A stretch of DNA of 64,000 nt from Polytrichum commune (Eukaryota; Streptophyta; Polytrichopsida; Polytrichales; Polytrichaceae): positions 15,314,001 to 15,378,000 of the forward strand of contig OX485803.1 of NCBI GenBank assembly GCA_950295325.1, read 5' to 3'. Numbering within the stretch: position 1 is the first letter of the stretch; the number at the start of each line of letters is the position of its first letter. Positions 33,008 through 45,724 of this stretch are shown one piece after another. The notes beneath the pieces were generated by a model. The model made no database searches. It was not told the origin of the DNA and saw only the letters and a program-made list of their open reading frames with translations. A program made the position numbers and the translations under genes.

Positions 33008-35815
33008 TGGTGACATCCGATTTTCGTGGTAGGGTAAAAACAATTATTTTCCAGAATCTATTGATGTATGATACTTTGGGACAGCGGCACTTCGATGAGG
33101 AGTTTTGTGATTATTTAGTTAACAGTATGCATACCTACAGTCTTGTTCAGTCGGTAAGCATACCTATTTGTATAGATTCCGATGATTTGATTTACTCCGC
33201 CATTCATTCCAACGGCGCGAGAAGAGAGAGACGGCTGCTGCTGCTGCTGTCTTGCACCATTGCAATCTTCAATCAAGTCTTGAGGCGCTGTTCGATTCGA
33301 GGAGGAAGGAAAGGGAAGGGAAGGAAGGGGCTGCCACCACTCGAACCCTAGAGGAAAATGTCTGGGTTTAGGAGTGATGATCATTCGCATGAGCTGGTCG
33401 ATGTCAAGAAGACGATAAGAAAATTTTGTACACAGGGCGAGCATCATGAGTGCTCTTTAGCATGATCCATTTTTTTTTCTGTCTGTCGTGTATCCCTCTA
33501 CAGATTGGCCTGAACACATTCTCAGTGTGTGGAGATGGGCATGGGCATGGGGTTTATTTCAAGTCTTTCACACTCTTGCTCAACTTCCCACAAATCTCTC
33601 AAAGTTTCCTACTCAGAGGTTGAATCAGTCTACTAAACTCCGATCTACAACTGACTCTAGATGGTCTTTCAGCTTACCCTCTCCTCCTCTCACTCACACA
33701 TTGTGTGTCAGGTATGAATTTTTTTCCCTCCGCTATTCTTGCTTGTCAACTAAACCGATGTTCTGGATTGGGTATGTGCACATGCACAAACCGCTAATGG
33801 GTGTAGCTACTGAAATAATTTCTGTCTAAACCCAGTTTCTCATGCAACTACTTGCAACATATGCACAAGCAATTGGATATATGTCCCCAAAAAGGGAAGG
33901 GTGTGGACATCTCTGTGGCGGTTGATTACCGTCGTTAGCCTCGCGACCTGCGTTGGTGAAATTTAGATAGGACTGTCACCATGTACGTATGATTTGAAAA
34001 GTTTGTTGCTTTTTGGATGTGTCTGCAGGTTACCACAGGCGTTCCAATTCGTATAACCTCGGCTTGAATGCGGCAATTACTGTTTCTTCCGAAGCCGGAA
34101 GTTGTTAGAAGGTATGTACTCCCGTTGGCAGTAACTCTAATTTCTTCCTTGCTCGTGACAGATCTTTCTGCATAATGGGCAGACAAGCATGGTTCAAGTC
34201 CATGTGAGATCATCTACGTTGAAGTTGCAAGTGTGTTGCCGCATTTCCTTTTGTGGTCTTCGTGTTAGGGTTGAGGTTTTGCAGCCATTTTGAAAGTAAC
34301 TTAGTGATGTCAAGATGCTGCATCGGGAACTTGTGAGTTTTCATGGTACAGGTTCTTGACTCTTTCGGGGCTTGGGAAGACTAAAAAAGATATGTGGCCC
34401 CATTGTCACATTTGACTCCACAATCCACACATCCCACATGTGTGATCATCAAAATTGTCCTGTTAGCGATTGTCGACTCTAAAGGATTGTCATTTCAAGT
34501 CTCAGAATCGGACTTGAGATGCAAAAGTACAAGCAGGTCAAAGTGAAGATGCTGTTTCTATTTGAAAAATCTATCACATGGAGTTTCCCAAATTTGGCTA
34601 ACTGGAATGGTTAACATGTTTTGAGCACACTAATCCAATCTCACAGGAGTAACACATGTCTCATTACTTAGTGTCCATTCTTACCTTGCCATCATATATC
34701 ATGTTGCCTCTAAACTACAGATGTCCAATAAAGTAGAGTGGCCACACACGGCCCACATACCCTAATATGTCGCCACTCTACTCCGATGACGTTGGCCGCT
34801 TACTGATGGATTGCCATGTGGGCACAACCTCAACAGTAACATGACCTTCAGGTTCAAAAAGGTTTCCTTCTCAGAATCTAGACTAGTTTCTTCCTCCTCG
34901 GTGTCTATTCAGCCTGTGATCCACTTTCTGAATCATGTCCTGCAAAGAGCCACTGTTTGCTTCACGCAAGCAGAATAGTACTACTGCAGGTAGCAGGCCG
35001 GGCCGAGTAATCGCATCCTGATTCTTCATCATGGTGAACTGTGAACGCCAGAAGAATTTACTGAAACCTTTTGATTGTGCATCATGGTGAATTTACGTCA
35101 GGAGAATTTTACTGGAAAACCTTCCTGCCGGATTCAGGTAGTTGAAGTGACAGACCTGGGCAGTATTCCTGGCACCCCAATAACTAGATTTGTTGTACAG
35201 GATTGACGGTGTTGATTATTCTGTCACAAATCGTCCCTCCGAGCATGTGGGAGGCTGGGAGTACAGAGTAACGTTGGAACTCGGAATTCGAGCCCGTCAT
35301 GGGTGGAAGATACTTTTGTGTCATTGAAATTCCAACTTCCAAGGGGGCAGCAGCAGCAGCAGCACCACCACCAAAGGTTTGAAAATGCATTGGAACACGA
35401 GAAGCGTGGAATCTAAGGATATATATATTTATTGATCTGTACTCTCGCAATTCATCCTAAAGATTGGAGATAATTTTATCAGAAAATTTGAAGAGACAAG
35501 TGACAAGGGAAACCTGTTGAGGCCTGTGCCTATGAAATAAGTTCTACCAATTCAAGTTATTCAACAATGTAGAAGAACTTGGGTGGCACTTGATGCCATA
35601 ACCAAACATACATGAAATATATATAAAACACGTACTTTGCCCATGATTAGTCAAACAACAATTTCCATATATCTTATGACAACTTCAGCCTGTCATTTGT
35701 TTCATAACTTGTCATCCTTACCAACGCTTTGGGGATTAGTGCCATTCATGCAAGATGGTGCAGAAAGATTCAACTTCTTATAGGCTTATGGTTGATTCAT
35801 CCCAACTTAATCTCA
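33008..35815. other. Serine-rich gene 3' region and intergenic DNA
   Basis: The first few hundred bases should be the 3' UTR. The frame 33,004-33,351 overlaps it and has no motif. Beyond lies mixed-composition DNA with a (CAG)n tract at 35,347-35,363. No further gene recognised. Confidence 0.35.
35347..35363 (+). repeat. (CAG)n/(CAC)n tract
   Basis: Five to six CAG units followed by four CAC units. Confidence 0.9.
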
Positions 35816-35819
35816 CTAC

Positions 35820-36540
35820 ATTGGGTATGGTATTTAGTGTCACATACACTATTTGCGAAGGGCCTAAACAACACTTAAAATGATATTTAGTGTCATCCAA
35901 ATGTCAATCATCTATGACAATATTTCATCACAAGTTGTTGATGAGAGAAGACATGGTTTTGGCCAATGAATGAACTCATCCATCATCCATGACAATATTT
36001 GTTCACTTATTCATGAGTTGTCATCCAAAAAATTACCATAGTGACATAAATTACCATATGACACTAAATACATTGGATATTTGGTGTAGATGCCTAGAGG
36101 TCTCAAAGTGTCACACCCGCTAATTGTCAATAGATTCCATTCATCAACATAATATGCTCTTTAAAGTGAAAAAATACCTACATTATGACATTTAGAGTAG
36201 CATAGTGGGATCATGTAGATGACAGTCTTGTGTTTTAGTATACAATGGGAAGATCTTTTTGAGCGTACTAATGGCAAGAGGGAGATATTCTTGAGCATGC
36301 TAATGGCAAGTGTCATTTGTGTACACTTTAGTCAATTGTAGACCATTGTGTAACATAGGCATACACCTCATAAAACTATTGAACATACTCGTGCTAAGAT
36401 ATTAGTAAGCGCACTTGAACGCCAAGTGTCATGAGACAACACTTATAGTGAAGTTGTTAATCATCAGTGTATCCTAGCATACGCCTCAAAATAGGTAAGT
36501 GACATTGTTACTCATATGACACTTAATACCATAAATGGTG
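35820..36540. repeat. Composite of family T-related repeats
   Basis: Several blocks carry GGTATTTAGTGTCAC and its inverse, plus ACAATATTTCATCA, GGTTTTGGCCA(A/G)TG and CATCCATCATCCATGA. The same blocks occur at 42,000-42,180, and the GTAGATGCCTAGAGGTCTCA block recurs inverted near 56,730. Confidence 0.5.
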
Positions 36541-36639
36541 TTGCTCGTAATATGGTGTCTTTGATTCTAATCTTGTGATTAACTTTGCTGGACACATACA
36601 TTCTAATTCATTGAAGGTTTTCAACGTTTTCACCTTCAA

Positions 36640-36900
36640 CTTACAATTGCATTGCCATTGTTATAATATTTAGTGTCACTACTACTTGGAGTATTGCAAT
36701 GCTATAACTTGTTATTGTTAAGGTAAGTTTTGACCAAGTAAAAATGTTAATGTTCTATAATGTTTAAACAACCAATTTGACCCTTGTTGGTAAAAAAAAA
36801 ATGAGATCTACAATAAATAATTATAGCATTGCGTGATTCCAAATAGTAAGTGACACTAAATATCATAAAAACGGTGTAGACCACCATATGCTATATACAC
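36640..36900. repeat. Foldback element, family T
   Basis: ATATTTAGTGTCACTACTAC, a TTGGAGTATTGCAATGCTAT arm at the left, and ATAGCATTGCGTGATTCCAA with AGTGACACTAAATAT at the right. About 220-260 bp with matched inverted arms. Confidence 0.65.
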
Positions 36901-38235
36901 AAATAAGCGTACTAAGGGTGAGTCTCCAAGTAGGATGCTCGCCCATTAGATTCTAGATAATATTGGGTCATAGATGTTCTCATGTAGATAAGCACAAGTG
37001 GCCTACTAGAATGTGAGGGTTGTGGACATGGGCCGCTAGACTTTCATGCGCCTACTGAAGCACCGTTTAACCTACAAATGCCGGTCATTGAAGGATAAAA
37101 GACCGCTCTTGGGAGGAAGAGGTTTTAATCTGGAGGAGGTTAGTAGATGGGCCCGGATTCAAGAAGATGAAAATAACTAGCCAACACACACGAACTCTAC
37201 CCCGCATGTCTCCATCTACATTTGGACGAGTTTGTCCTTGTTCCCACTACAATGTGGTGGGCGAGTGGCCTACATACAAACACACCCTAAACCCACCACA
37301 TTTCTTTCTTTCTTTCTTTCTTTCTTTCTTTGGCCACGGAGAACCTACGTGTCCCTTGAGTGCCGTACCATTTGGATAGCTTTTTATATCCAAAGCTTCA
37401 CATCAAAATACGAAGTCACCGGCACCAATCATTGTAGAGTACATTCCACGATAAGGCAAAGCGCAAGCCGTATGCCACCCGTATTCCCATTTTTTCGTAA
37501 ATATTTGGGCTCTTGACGAAGAGTCCCACATCAGACTCAGCATGATAGCTTTTTGAGCCTTGCCCCCAGAGCACTGCCCAGTACTGTGAGGTGCTTCCTG
37601 GGTTCCTCCTTTACGACGCCGGACAATAATGTCCACGTGGGATTTGGATGCGTCTCAAGCAATGTAAGGCTCCCATGTGGCAATGTACGAAGAATACCAA
37701 TGTACCAAGAGCCGAAGTAGCAAGCACTCTACAGATCACGGAATTAGGTTGTTAGGCTCGGCCAAGGATCTGTGGTGTCCACGTAAACTCTACCATTACG
37801 AAGGTGAAAATATGGAGATCTACATACTTCATAGCCTAGAAACGATTATTCTTAAAGGATTCGACTCTGGAAATTGCATCAGACACGTCGAAGTAGTCCA
37901 GTGAAGTCGAACCGGAATGAATTGGCCCTTGACCTGGAGAAGGAGGGGGGTTTGTTGTTCTTATGACCCCTTCATCCACGATGGATAAAGGGGGTTATAG
38001 CAAGAACAATCATGTTGCAAGTTGGAGGCCGGTCTAGTTTAGACTGACCTCGCTAGACCAATGCGGGGCCGTCTGTTGCTATTTCCGGAGTCCGAGCCTC
38101 TCCAAATAATCATTTCCAAGCTACAAAAACACAGATCTCCGCATCAAATCGTCACGGTCCTAGTGGATGGATGCGTATACGTAGACACCACAACTCCCTC
38201 GGGCCCGAGCCATTAGTCAGGCTTCACCAGTCATA
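36901..38235. other. Intergenic DNA with a (TTTC)n microsatellite
   Basis: Chance frames only; (TTTC)n at 37,301-37,331. No recognised gene. Confidence 0.35.
37301..37331 (+). repeat. (TTTC)n microsatellite
   Basis: Seven to eight TTTC units. Confidence 0.95.
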
Positions 38236-38240
38236 CCCTC

Positions 38241-38308
38241 CCCACACATACTGGTGGCGGGGGGCAGTGAACGGACGAAGTCCGTTCGCCGCCACCAGCA
38301 TGTGTGGG
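38241..38308. repeat. GC-rich double-stem hairpin
   Basis: An outer 20-bp stem (CCCACACATACTGGTGGCGG with its inverse at 38,289-38,308, one mismatch) encloses an inner perfect 8-bp stem GAACGGAC/GTCCGTTC with loop GAA. Confidence 0.9.
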
Positions 38309-38310
38309 CC

Positions 38311-38622
38311 AGAGTTCGGGAAGTTTTTGAAGCCTCAGTGGCTAATTGCCGGTAGTTGCTACGAAGGGTCGGATTTTTTCCAATTTACATCGGTAAGAGC
38401 CGGTCTTCTGTAAAATCAATCGGCCAATTGCCTATATTTTCATATTTTCATTGGCCAATATCCGATTAAATGGAATTCATATCGGCACTAATTGTTTAAA
38501 AAAATGTATGAAAAGTTATTAGAAATCATTTCTTAGTACAAAATCTTGAATAAGTGAAATGAAAGGCATGTTCGAAATTTTAAATTTGAAGAGTTAATAT
38601 CCTTGGCAGGAATTGAACCCGT
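38311..38622 (-). repeat. Inverted partial copy of element Q
   Basis: Colinear with the reverse complement of 10,960-11,270, from TTCGGGAAGTTTTTGAAGCC to GGAATTGAACC (the inverted B-box-like string). Truncated at that point. Confidence 0.75.
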
Positions 38623-38624
38623 AA

Positions 38625-38778
38625 CTTACCATTTTTAATTTTTAATTTTTTAGGCAAACAAAGTCAAGAATTTCCAAAAAGTTTAGGTAGATTTGTAAAT
38701 AATTATTTTCTGCCTAAGATGCTATTAACCTATGGTAGGACTTCAACCAATTATGCCCAAAAATCTCCCCGAACACGG
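38625..38778 (-). repeat. Short repeat S, copy 1
   Basis: On the minus strand it carries GGTTGAAGTCCT, a weak B-box-like string, and ends CTTGACTTTGTTTGCC followed by an AAAAAATTAAAAATTAAAAA tail. SINE-like, but no convincing A box. Confidence 0.4.
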
Positions 38779-38799
38779 GCCACTAAACTCAAACCAATG

Positions 38800-38930
38800 A
38801 TCGGGGAGAACCGGCAGTTAGTTACAAATGAACCGGTTGAGTTTGAGAAATAAACGGTTGAAGTTGAAGACTACAGGAAAATTACCGATCATTTAAGAGG
38901 AATCTATAGAATCTATAGAATATCATCGAG
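38800..38930 (+). repeat. Element P, partial copy
   Basis: CGGGGAGAACCGGCAGTTAG, followed by the P body through AAGAGGAATCTATAGAAT. Confidence 0.6.
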
Positions 38931-38969
38931 TTCTAGGCTTTAGACTTTAAATTACTTGTGTGGCTAGCT

Positions 38970-39118
38970 AACCCAATTTTAATTTTTAATTTTTTGAGCA
39001 AACAAAGTCAAGAACTGCCTAGGTGTTAAGGCACACTTGGTAATAATTATTTTAAGCCTAAGCTTCTAGTAACCTACGGTAGGATTTCAACCAATATGCC
39101 CAAAAATTTCCCCGAACA
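38970..39118 (-). repeat. Short repeat S, copy 2
   Basis: Same order as copy 1 (GGTTGAAATCCTACC at one end, the AAAAATTAAAAATTAAAA tail at the other). Both copies lie in the same orientation beside P/Q-type ends (CCCCGAACACGGGCC). Confidence 0.4.
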
Positions 39119-39277
39119 CGGGCCAATGAACTCAAACGGCCGTTGTCACTCTGGCGCACTTTAGTAAGTTTCTGGTCCTAAACCCGAAAACTTACCTGGG
39201 CTACCTGCGAACGGCCAAATATTAAGGGCCTTGCGCCCAGTCGCTGGTGGGTCAACTTTTTGGACGAAAAGTCCCTC

Positions 39278-39318
39278 CCTGCTGGTGGGGGCCTTCCACT
39301 GCCTCGCCCACCAGCAGG
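39278..39318. repeat. Perfect 12-bp GC hairpin
   Basis: CCTGCTGGTGGG (39,278-39,289) pairs with CCCACCAGCAGG (39,307-39,318). The core GCTGGTGG resembles the stem at 38,241, so the two may be diverged versions of one foldback. Confidence 0.85.
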
Positions 39319-39479
39319 TGTGGGCAGGCCCTCAGTTATTAGCAGGTGCAACACACAAGCTATACCGGTAGGTCCTCCTCTCCACTACACCATATCATGG
39401 ACCCGCCGGCGTGTCAGGCTCAATCACTCCCTAATTTTTAAGAGGCCTCCACGAGCAGCCCTTCTCACTGGTCCCTTTT

Positions 39480-40180
39480 AAGTTGTTTCGTTTGTGTCTC
39501 CGATCCCACGCGGGGCCCACCGCCACGTGGACCCCGCCGCCGCCGCCGCCTCCTCCTTCAACTCCCTCCTTAGAAGACGCGGCACCCCCGTTCCCATTGG
39601 CGGGGGCGGGGCTTTGAGCGAGCGCCTGATATTTTGGCGAGCTTGGCTAGGGTTAGGGCCTCGTCGAGCTTCAATGATGGCGTTTTCCATGGTCCGTCTT
39701 CCACCAATTCACGGCCCTTCCATCCACACGAGGCTCATCACCCGCCTGGGCCTCCGCTTGCGGCCACTGTGGTGGGGGAGGAAGACACCCACTTCTGTGG
39801 TGCGCTTCCAAAGCGACACGGGGATGCAGATAAGGTTGTGTGTGTTGTGTGTGTTGTGTGTGTTGTGTGTATGCTGGCTTGTGAGGAAATCATCAATTTG
39901 TCTGAACTCTTTTCTTTTCAACTATTGGCTGTCAACGGCTCCAAAGAGAGTCAAATGCCTTCAACTTCACGGGAACAATCGAACGGGGGAGGGCCCGGCC
40001 GCTACGAAGTTACAGATGAACCGGTTGAGTTTGATAGCCGGGCCGCACCGGCCGGTTCTAGCCCAGTCAGCCGGTGGGCCCCGCACTGGGAGGTAGTGGG
40101 TTGGGCAGGCTTGGTGTGGTCCTGGGCCAACCATCTCTCCAGTTGGGCCTTGGATAGAGATTGAGGGTTCTTGCGTGACA
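39480..40180 (+). other. GC-rich island with unassigned reading frames
   Basis: CpG-rich sequence in AT-rich surroundings, with long frames at 39,494-40,096 and 39,634-40,164. An ATG pair at 39,674 opens MMAFSMVRLPPIHG. The other frame reads ATVVGEEDTHFCGALPKRHG before AAG|GTTGTG. Either might be a first exon, but I recognise neither, and no second exon is apparent. A 9-bp minisatellite follows at once. It could equally be a promoter relic or GC-rich repeat. Confidence 0.3.
39833..39871 (+). repeat. 9-bp minisatellite
   Basis: About four units of TTGTGTGTG. Confidence 0.85.
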
Positions 40181-40445
40181 CTTAAAAAGAGTTTAGCATT
40201 TGATTAAAAAAAAATATGACAAAATTCAGCCAAGTGGGCCGGCCGGGTCTGTCATGTGTTGTCGGCAACAAGCTCAACTTGCCCGGCCGGAGGCAGTGGG
40301 CATGCACCTTGGTTGGGTGCAGGGGGAGGGTGCCTTGCTGCCAGCCAGTTGAGCCACTGGCTCGGCTCTGGCTGTAGTGTCTTGGCTAGATGCAGAGCCC
40401 CTCGGACCGCCAGGGTTGGCTGGCCTTGGTGTGGCTAGGGTATGA

Positions 40446-40610
40446 CAAGTAACTGGTTGAAGTTCAAGGCTTCAGGAAGATTAGCCACCATTTGAAAGGG
40501 GTTTTAGAGAATATACCTCGAATTAAGGAAGAATAATAAAAAGGTGTTAGCATGTGACTGGTTGGACTTGGTAGTGCTAGGATCTTGACTAATTATGCCC
40601 GACCATTGTG
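40446..40610 (+). repeat. Element P copy carrying the unoccupied MITE-B site
   Basis: ACTGGTTGAAGTTCAAGGCT ... GACTGGTTGGACTTGGTAGT, then GCTAGGATCTTGACTAATTA. The TAGGATCTTGA string corresponds to the MITE-B insertion point of the 9.4-kb copy. Confidence 0.65.
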
Positions 40611-41690
40611 TGGGGAGAGGGGGATTTTTATCGGATACAAGTGCACCTCTCATTCATCCATGTGAAAGTGTGTAGTATGCAACTAGTGTGTTTACTATTT
40701 TAAAGTCAATTTTGACACCAAAGTTAGGTTCAAAGACCCCATATTAGTATTCACCAAGTTATTTGAGATGCATTGGTCACATATTTATAGGGGTCAGGTT
40801 ATTATGTTGGATGAGAGAGGGTATGCTATCTCTCTCTCACACACACCTCGTAGTGTAGCTTTCCTTGTACTCCTCATTATTCAAATATTTCATCCAAGAA
40901 AATTAATTCATGAATGATATTACATGATAGTACACTATATCCTCTAAGGATGTTGTGGAATACTTGACTCCACTTTTTCTTCTCTATGATGTGCACCTCA
41001 CTATTTCAAGACTTAAAAAAAAATTAAAAATTAAAACATAAATGACAACCAAACCAACTGTCTCTTATCCACATATTTAGAAGCTACTCTTTTGAGAGCC
41101 AATTCCAAACTCTATGTTTCAATGACACATATCCCACTCACATTATTTTAGTTCCCACGCTAAAGAGAAGGAATGTAGTTAAGATAGACCTCCATCAAAT
41201 TCACCCCTAACAAAAGCTTAAGATGCATCTCATGATCAATGTACATAATAATCATAAAATCTATCATTGTGGATACATAAGTAGGAAATCTCCGACCCCT
41301 ACTTTTGAATATGGTGTGGTATTGTGGGATCTAAATGTAGGCATACTTTATCTATTTGACCATCTAATAAAAAGCAACGATTGGTAAGATGACCATGCGA
41401 TCCCCGTAGTGAAGAGAACTGGCCGTTGCTATGCCCCCAAGCTTTATGTTCCCATAGGGTTTCATTATCATCATGGGATCACTCACTCAAACTTTCTCCG
41501 ACATTGACGCACAAGACGTAGTCTCAACTACGACAACAACACCAACAACAATGACGTCAAGAGCAAGAGCAAGAGGAAAGAGAAAGGAAACCGTCCACCA
41601 AGACTTCAAAGTTGTCCGGTTCTACTAATCGACACGTCTTTGGCATGGACGTGACTACATTGAATTGTCCTATTTACTGTGGGTTGTCAT
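40611..41690. other. Intergenic DNA, nothing recognised
   Basis: AT-rich, no supported gene or repeat. Confidence 0.3.
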
Positions 41691-42235
41691 TTGGAGTTAT
41701 GTGTTGCTATAGCTTTTCACTGAGCGTATGATTTTTTAACTCAACCTACATATATAGTTAGTATGCACATCAAAGAACATGATATATACCCTTACTTGGT
41801 AAAAAAAGGGTATACTACAATGAATATATTATTTAGTGTCATCAGTTTCTAATTGTCTTGCTCAATACTAATTGTAAACCGTAGTGTAGTGTCGGTAACA
41901 CTAAATGTTAACCCAACGTTATTTATCATTCCTTGGGATTTTTTTAGGGGATTGTGGATTATAGTGTTGCAACTAATGTCACTTACCAAGTGATTTCTTG
42001 TCCAAATTTCAAACATCCACAACAATATTTCATCAAAAGTTACTGACAAGAGAAGGTAGGGTTTTGGCCAGTGGATGAACTTATCCATCATCCATGAGAA
42101 GTTTTGAAAACTTATTTATAAGAAGCGTCATCCAAAAAGTTACCGTAGTGATATAAAATACCATATTTAGTGTAGTAAAATGTCATAGCAAACACATAAC
42201 TCCAGATGGTAACTCACATTAATAGGACAATATTC
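41690..42235. repeat. Composite of family T-related repeats
   Basis: GTGGGTTGTCATTTGGAGTT at the left. At about 42,005-42,180 the ACAATATTTCATCA, GGTTTTGGCCAGTG and ACCATATTTAGTGTAGT blocks are shared with 35.9-36.1 kb. Confidence 0.5.
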
Positions 42236-42548
42236 AGTGTAATTACATTTGTTTTGAGTGGGAATGGGGTCGTTGGCCTGCCGCCTCCAAAAGTTAAGAC
42301 AACTTATAAACTATTTTAACATATAGCATTTGAACAACTTGGTGACGGTGGACACAAAGAGCTTGTTGGAGGAGTAGTTTTACTGCAAACCGGCCAATGG
42401 TTGAAGAATAGAAGTAAAGTGTTGAGGCAACATTGAGATACAGCTAGCACACCCCCTTGTAGTCCTTCAATTTGAAGAGTACACCAACTTGGAGGGACTC
42501 GTGGGACCGTGTTGATAAATCTACATATCTTACAATTATCCTGCAAAA

Positions 42549-42597
<49 letters not shown>

Positions 42598-42598
42598 G
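42549..42598 (+). repeat. (TTG)n microsatellite
   Basis: About 16 TTG units. The poly-Asn/poly-Gln frames on the minus strand are artefacts of it. Confidence 0.95.
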
Positions 42599-43429
42599 CT
42601 CTTTGGTGTCAAATCTTTGGCACCCTAGCAAGCACCAATACGATTTGAGATGCCTGTCACAAATGCTGGAATGACCAGAAAATAAAAGGAAAAGGAAAAA
42701 AGAAAGAAAGAAAGAAAACATTGCGTTGCATCCCAATATTGGACATTTATAATCAAGTTGGGATCAATCAACCACAAACCTAACATTCATGGATAAGGAT
42801 AGCAAGTTTTGTTGGACCCTTAACCCCTAAACGCTCAAGCCTTCACATTAAAATTTCGGGCACCTCCAACACCGGTGCTAAAATTTTGTGTAGAAAAATA
42901 GATGATGTTTTCTTCAAATCCAACCGTATGGATGTGGACGAGACTACCATATATTCTTGCTGTGAAAATTTCAAGTCAATTGGTCCATAGTTTCTAGGTC
43001 AGATTGGCATGTGAACATGGCCTTCACATGGGAGGCACCTAGAGAAAACTCTGAAAATTTTCGTTTTATGACCGTTTTGGTCATGCCACAAATTTCAGAA
43101 AGTCGAAAACTTCGCCATAATATGTTATGTGGATGAAAAATGAGCTACTCCCAAAAATTTGGTCTTTTTGAGTAGATCTAGATAAAGTCCGCCACCCTCA
43201 AAGTTGGAGGGGCCGCATGAGGTCATTCTGAGAGATTTCCCCTTTTCATGAAGCAAGCAACATGTGCACCAAGTTTTTTTCTCCCAAATCCACTTGGTCA
43301 AGTTGTGCATAACTGTCACCTTGTCCAAGTGTTCAAGTTTGAAGTGTGCACATGCATTTCAATGTGAAGGGCTTCAAAATAATCACACTTCACTCAAACT
43401 TTCAAACTTTTTTTTGCAACACTTCACAA

Positions 43430-43452
43430 TATATATATATATATATATATAG
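43430..43452 (+). repeat. (TA)n microsatellite
   Basis: About 11 TA units. Confidence 0.9.
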
Positions 43453-45208
43453 GTTGTTTTGTATTGAATATGAAAAAAATACGATGTCTCACTATATTGA
43501 AGAAGTACATGCAATAAAATGATGCACTAAAATTATTTAGATTGCCTAATGCACTTAATCATCATCCAACTCCAAAGGCAAAGCCCTCCGGTTTTTGGTC
43601 GATTTCCAAGTGTCAAAAATTCTAGCCCAATGCATATTTCCCATCGGAAGATTGCATAACGGCACTCACACCAATGCATCCAATGTTTCAATTTTCAATC
43701 GACTCCTGCAATCACTCTTCACCCAATTTTATTTGGGAAATCCACGTTCACATATAGTTGTGCTCACCAAGGCGAAGTTGTAGTTTTTGCCGAGTCAAAG
43801 TTGGAGATTTGAAATTGCAAGAGTTATTGGAATTTGGAAGTGTTTGCTAGAGTGCAAGATTGGAGTCCAACTATGTTTTTATTTGCAAATTACAGCCATT
43901 ATATTTTGCGACATGCATTTTTTGGAGAGGCCTTCACTGTGATTGGTTATAACTTTGCATAACACATTTTTGTGAAGTGCCAAAAGAAAAAAAAGAAAAA
44001 AAAGAAACTTTTTTGACGGCCAAATGGCATTTGACATGTGTTGAAGACTTCAATATTGAACATTGCTTTGTCCTAAGGAAGAAAACAAAAAACCCACCCA
44101 AATTGGACATCATTTGTGAAAGATATTGGCTCCTAAATGTGGCTCCTACATCTGAGCAACGCATGGAACTGCCTCCCAAAACAAACAATACCAACCTAAC
44201 AAAAAATTCCTACATGCTTGGAGTATGAGGTTCTTTATATGCTATTTTGACCTGCATGATAATGGACACCACTTTACACCAGTAGATACCTTCTATCCAC
44301 GTAAATTTCCACCTAGTAGATCGCAAACCCCAATACAATATTAGGTGACGACCCAATTCGGGTTGCTTGAACATCTAAAAATTAACTAACATGGATGCCA
44401 CCAATCCTAAGCTACCAAAAGTGTGATAAAAGTGCATATGTTGTAACCGGTCATGATAAACTGGAAGATGTAGTAGAGAAAGGATCCGAAGGCTATCTCT
44501 TGAGACCTTGAACTTTGAACCTTAAACTTTGAAGGCGTCACCTGCAAAAAGCATTCAAAGTAGGTCGGGATCTTTTGGTAGCCAATCATCAACTCGTAGG
44601 TTCCCAAAGCTCAAAGCCGAAAGAATCGTTTGAACACGAATGTAGAATCTCTCTCCGGCTTGAAGACTTGCGAGAGATCGGTATAAGGAGCTTGGAAATA
44701 TGAGATATTTGGTATCTATTCGATGATGAGAACCTTTAAGATTACAAAGGTTACACCAAGAGTCGGTAAACATTTTGGAATGTACTATCTCGGGTGATTG
44801 AATATCATATAAAAATTTCTTCGCCACACCTCACAATCCACACCTACTATGGCACCCGAACCACTAGCATTCATCAATACTTTTGCCGACCATTTGCAAA
44901 GAAGATGTGGGAAAAAGGTATGATCCCCCATGCGTGGAGATATCTTTGTGGAAGATGAGCTATAGCGGTTGAGATTGAGATTGAGGTGGGTGTTGTTGCC
45001 GTGTGTCTTCACGTCTACTTGGCAAATGGAGAGAATACGAGTCTCAATTTGTCATGTTGTTTACGGAACCACGTGTTATCTTAGCAACGAGGCTAGTGGT
45101 ATCTACCATGCAATTGGGGTTAGCTAATGCCATGTTCACCGAAGCCTTGATTTTGCGTGAGAGATAAATAGTGTGGGATGTCGTATGTGTTGGTTGTGTT
45201 TGGAGACT

Positions 45209-45724
45209 TCGTTGAACACGGGTAGATCACTCTAAGGCATTTTTGTGCACCACGTGCGGCTGGGAGTTTTTTGTTTTGGGGCTATTTACCTTCAAGGGTT
45301 GAATTAAAGCCTCCCTATAATTACTTAAATTTCAAAAATGGCCCATTTGTTTGCACCCTTCCATTACTTATATTGTCCAAGTCACTGCAATGTTTTGTAC
45401 TCTATATTCCTTTTAAGTAATTTTCATCCATTTTTTGACAGACGGAAATCCCAATTATCATCCATCCCCGTGAGTCCTAAACCCATTTACATACCTTCTA
45501 AGATCCTTATCTTCAACCCCTATATTAATTTTACAAAAAAATAATGGCCCACGTTTTATGTCCATCTAACTTACTTATAATGGGGTTGTCTACATTTAAT
45601 GGCCCCTTCATTATTTGGAATTCCTTTGTAATTTTTATTTCAAATGATTTTAATCCTCTCTATATTATGCCGCACGTCATTTTTAAAATGCACTAAGTGA
45701 TCTACCCGTGTCGTTGAACCCTGT
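45209..45724. mobile_element. Terminal-inverted-repeat element with ~50-bp ends
   Basis: The left end GTTGAACACGGGTAGATCAC and the inverted right end (AGTGATCTACCCGTGTCGTT) match with one insertion. Inner blocks GCATTTTT and CACGTGCGGC / GCCGCACGTC are inverted too. About 510 bp, no coding capacity, and no clear target duplication. Confidence 0.6.

Larger units (their letters stand above)
42236..45200. other. AT-rich intergenic DNA with simple repeats
   Basis: (TTG)n at 42,549-42,598 and (TA)n at about 43,430-43,452. Frames at 43,977-44,228 and elsewhere carry no motif. No gene recognised. Confidence 0.35.

Noticed and set aside
33004-33351. 115-codon frame after exon 2 of the serine-rich gene
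   Set aside because: Overlaps the exon 2 stop, contains low-complexity Leu and Gly/Lys runs, and has no counterpart beside the paralogue.
42316-42736. Poly-Asn and poly-Gln proteins on the minus strand
   Set aside because: Products of a (TTG)n microsatellite.
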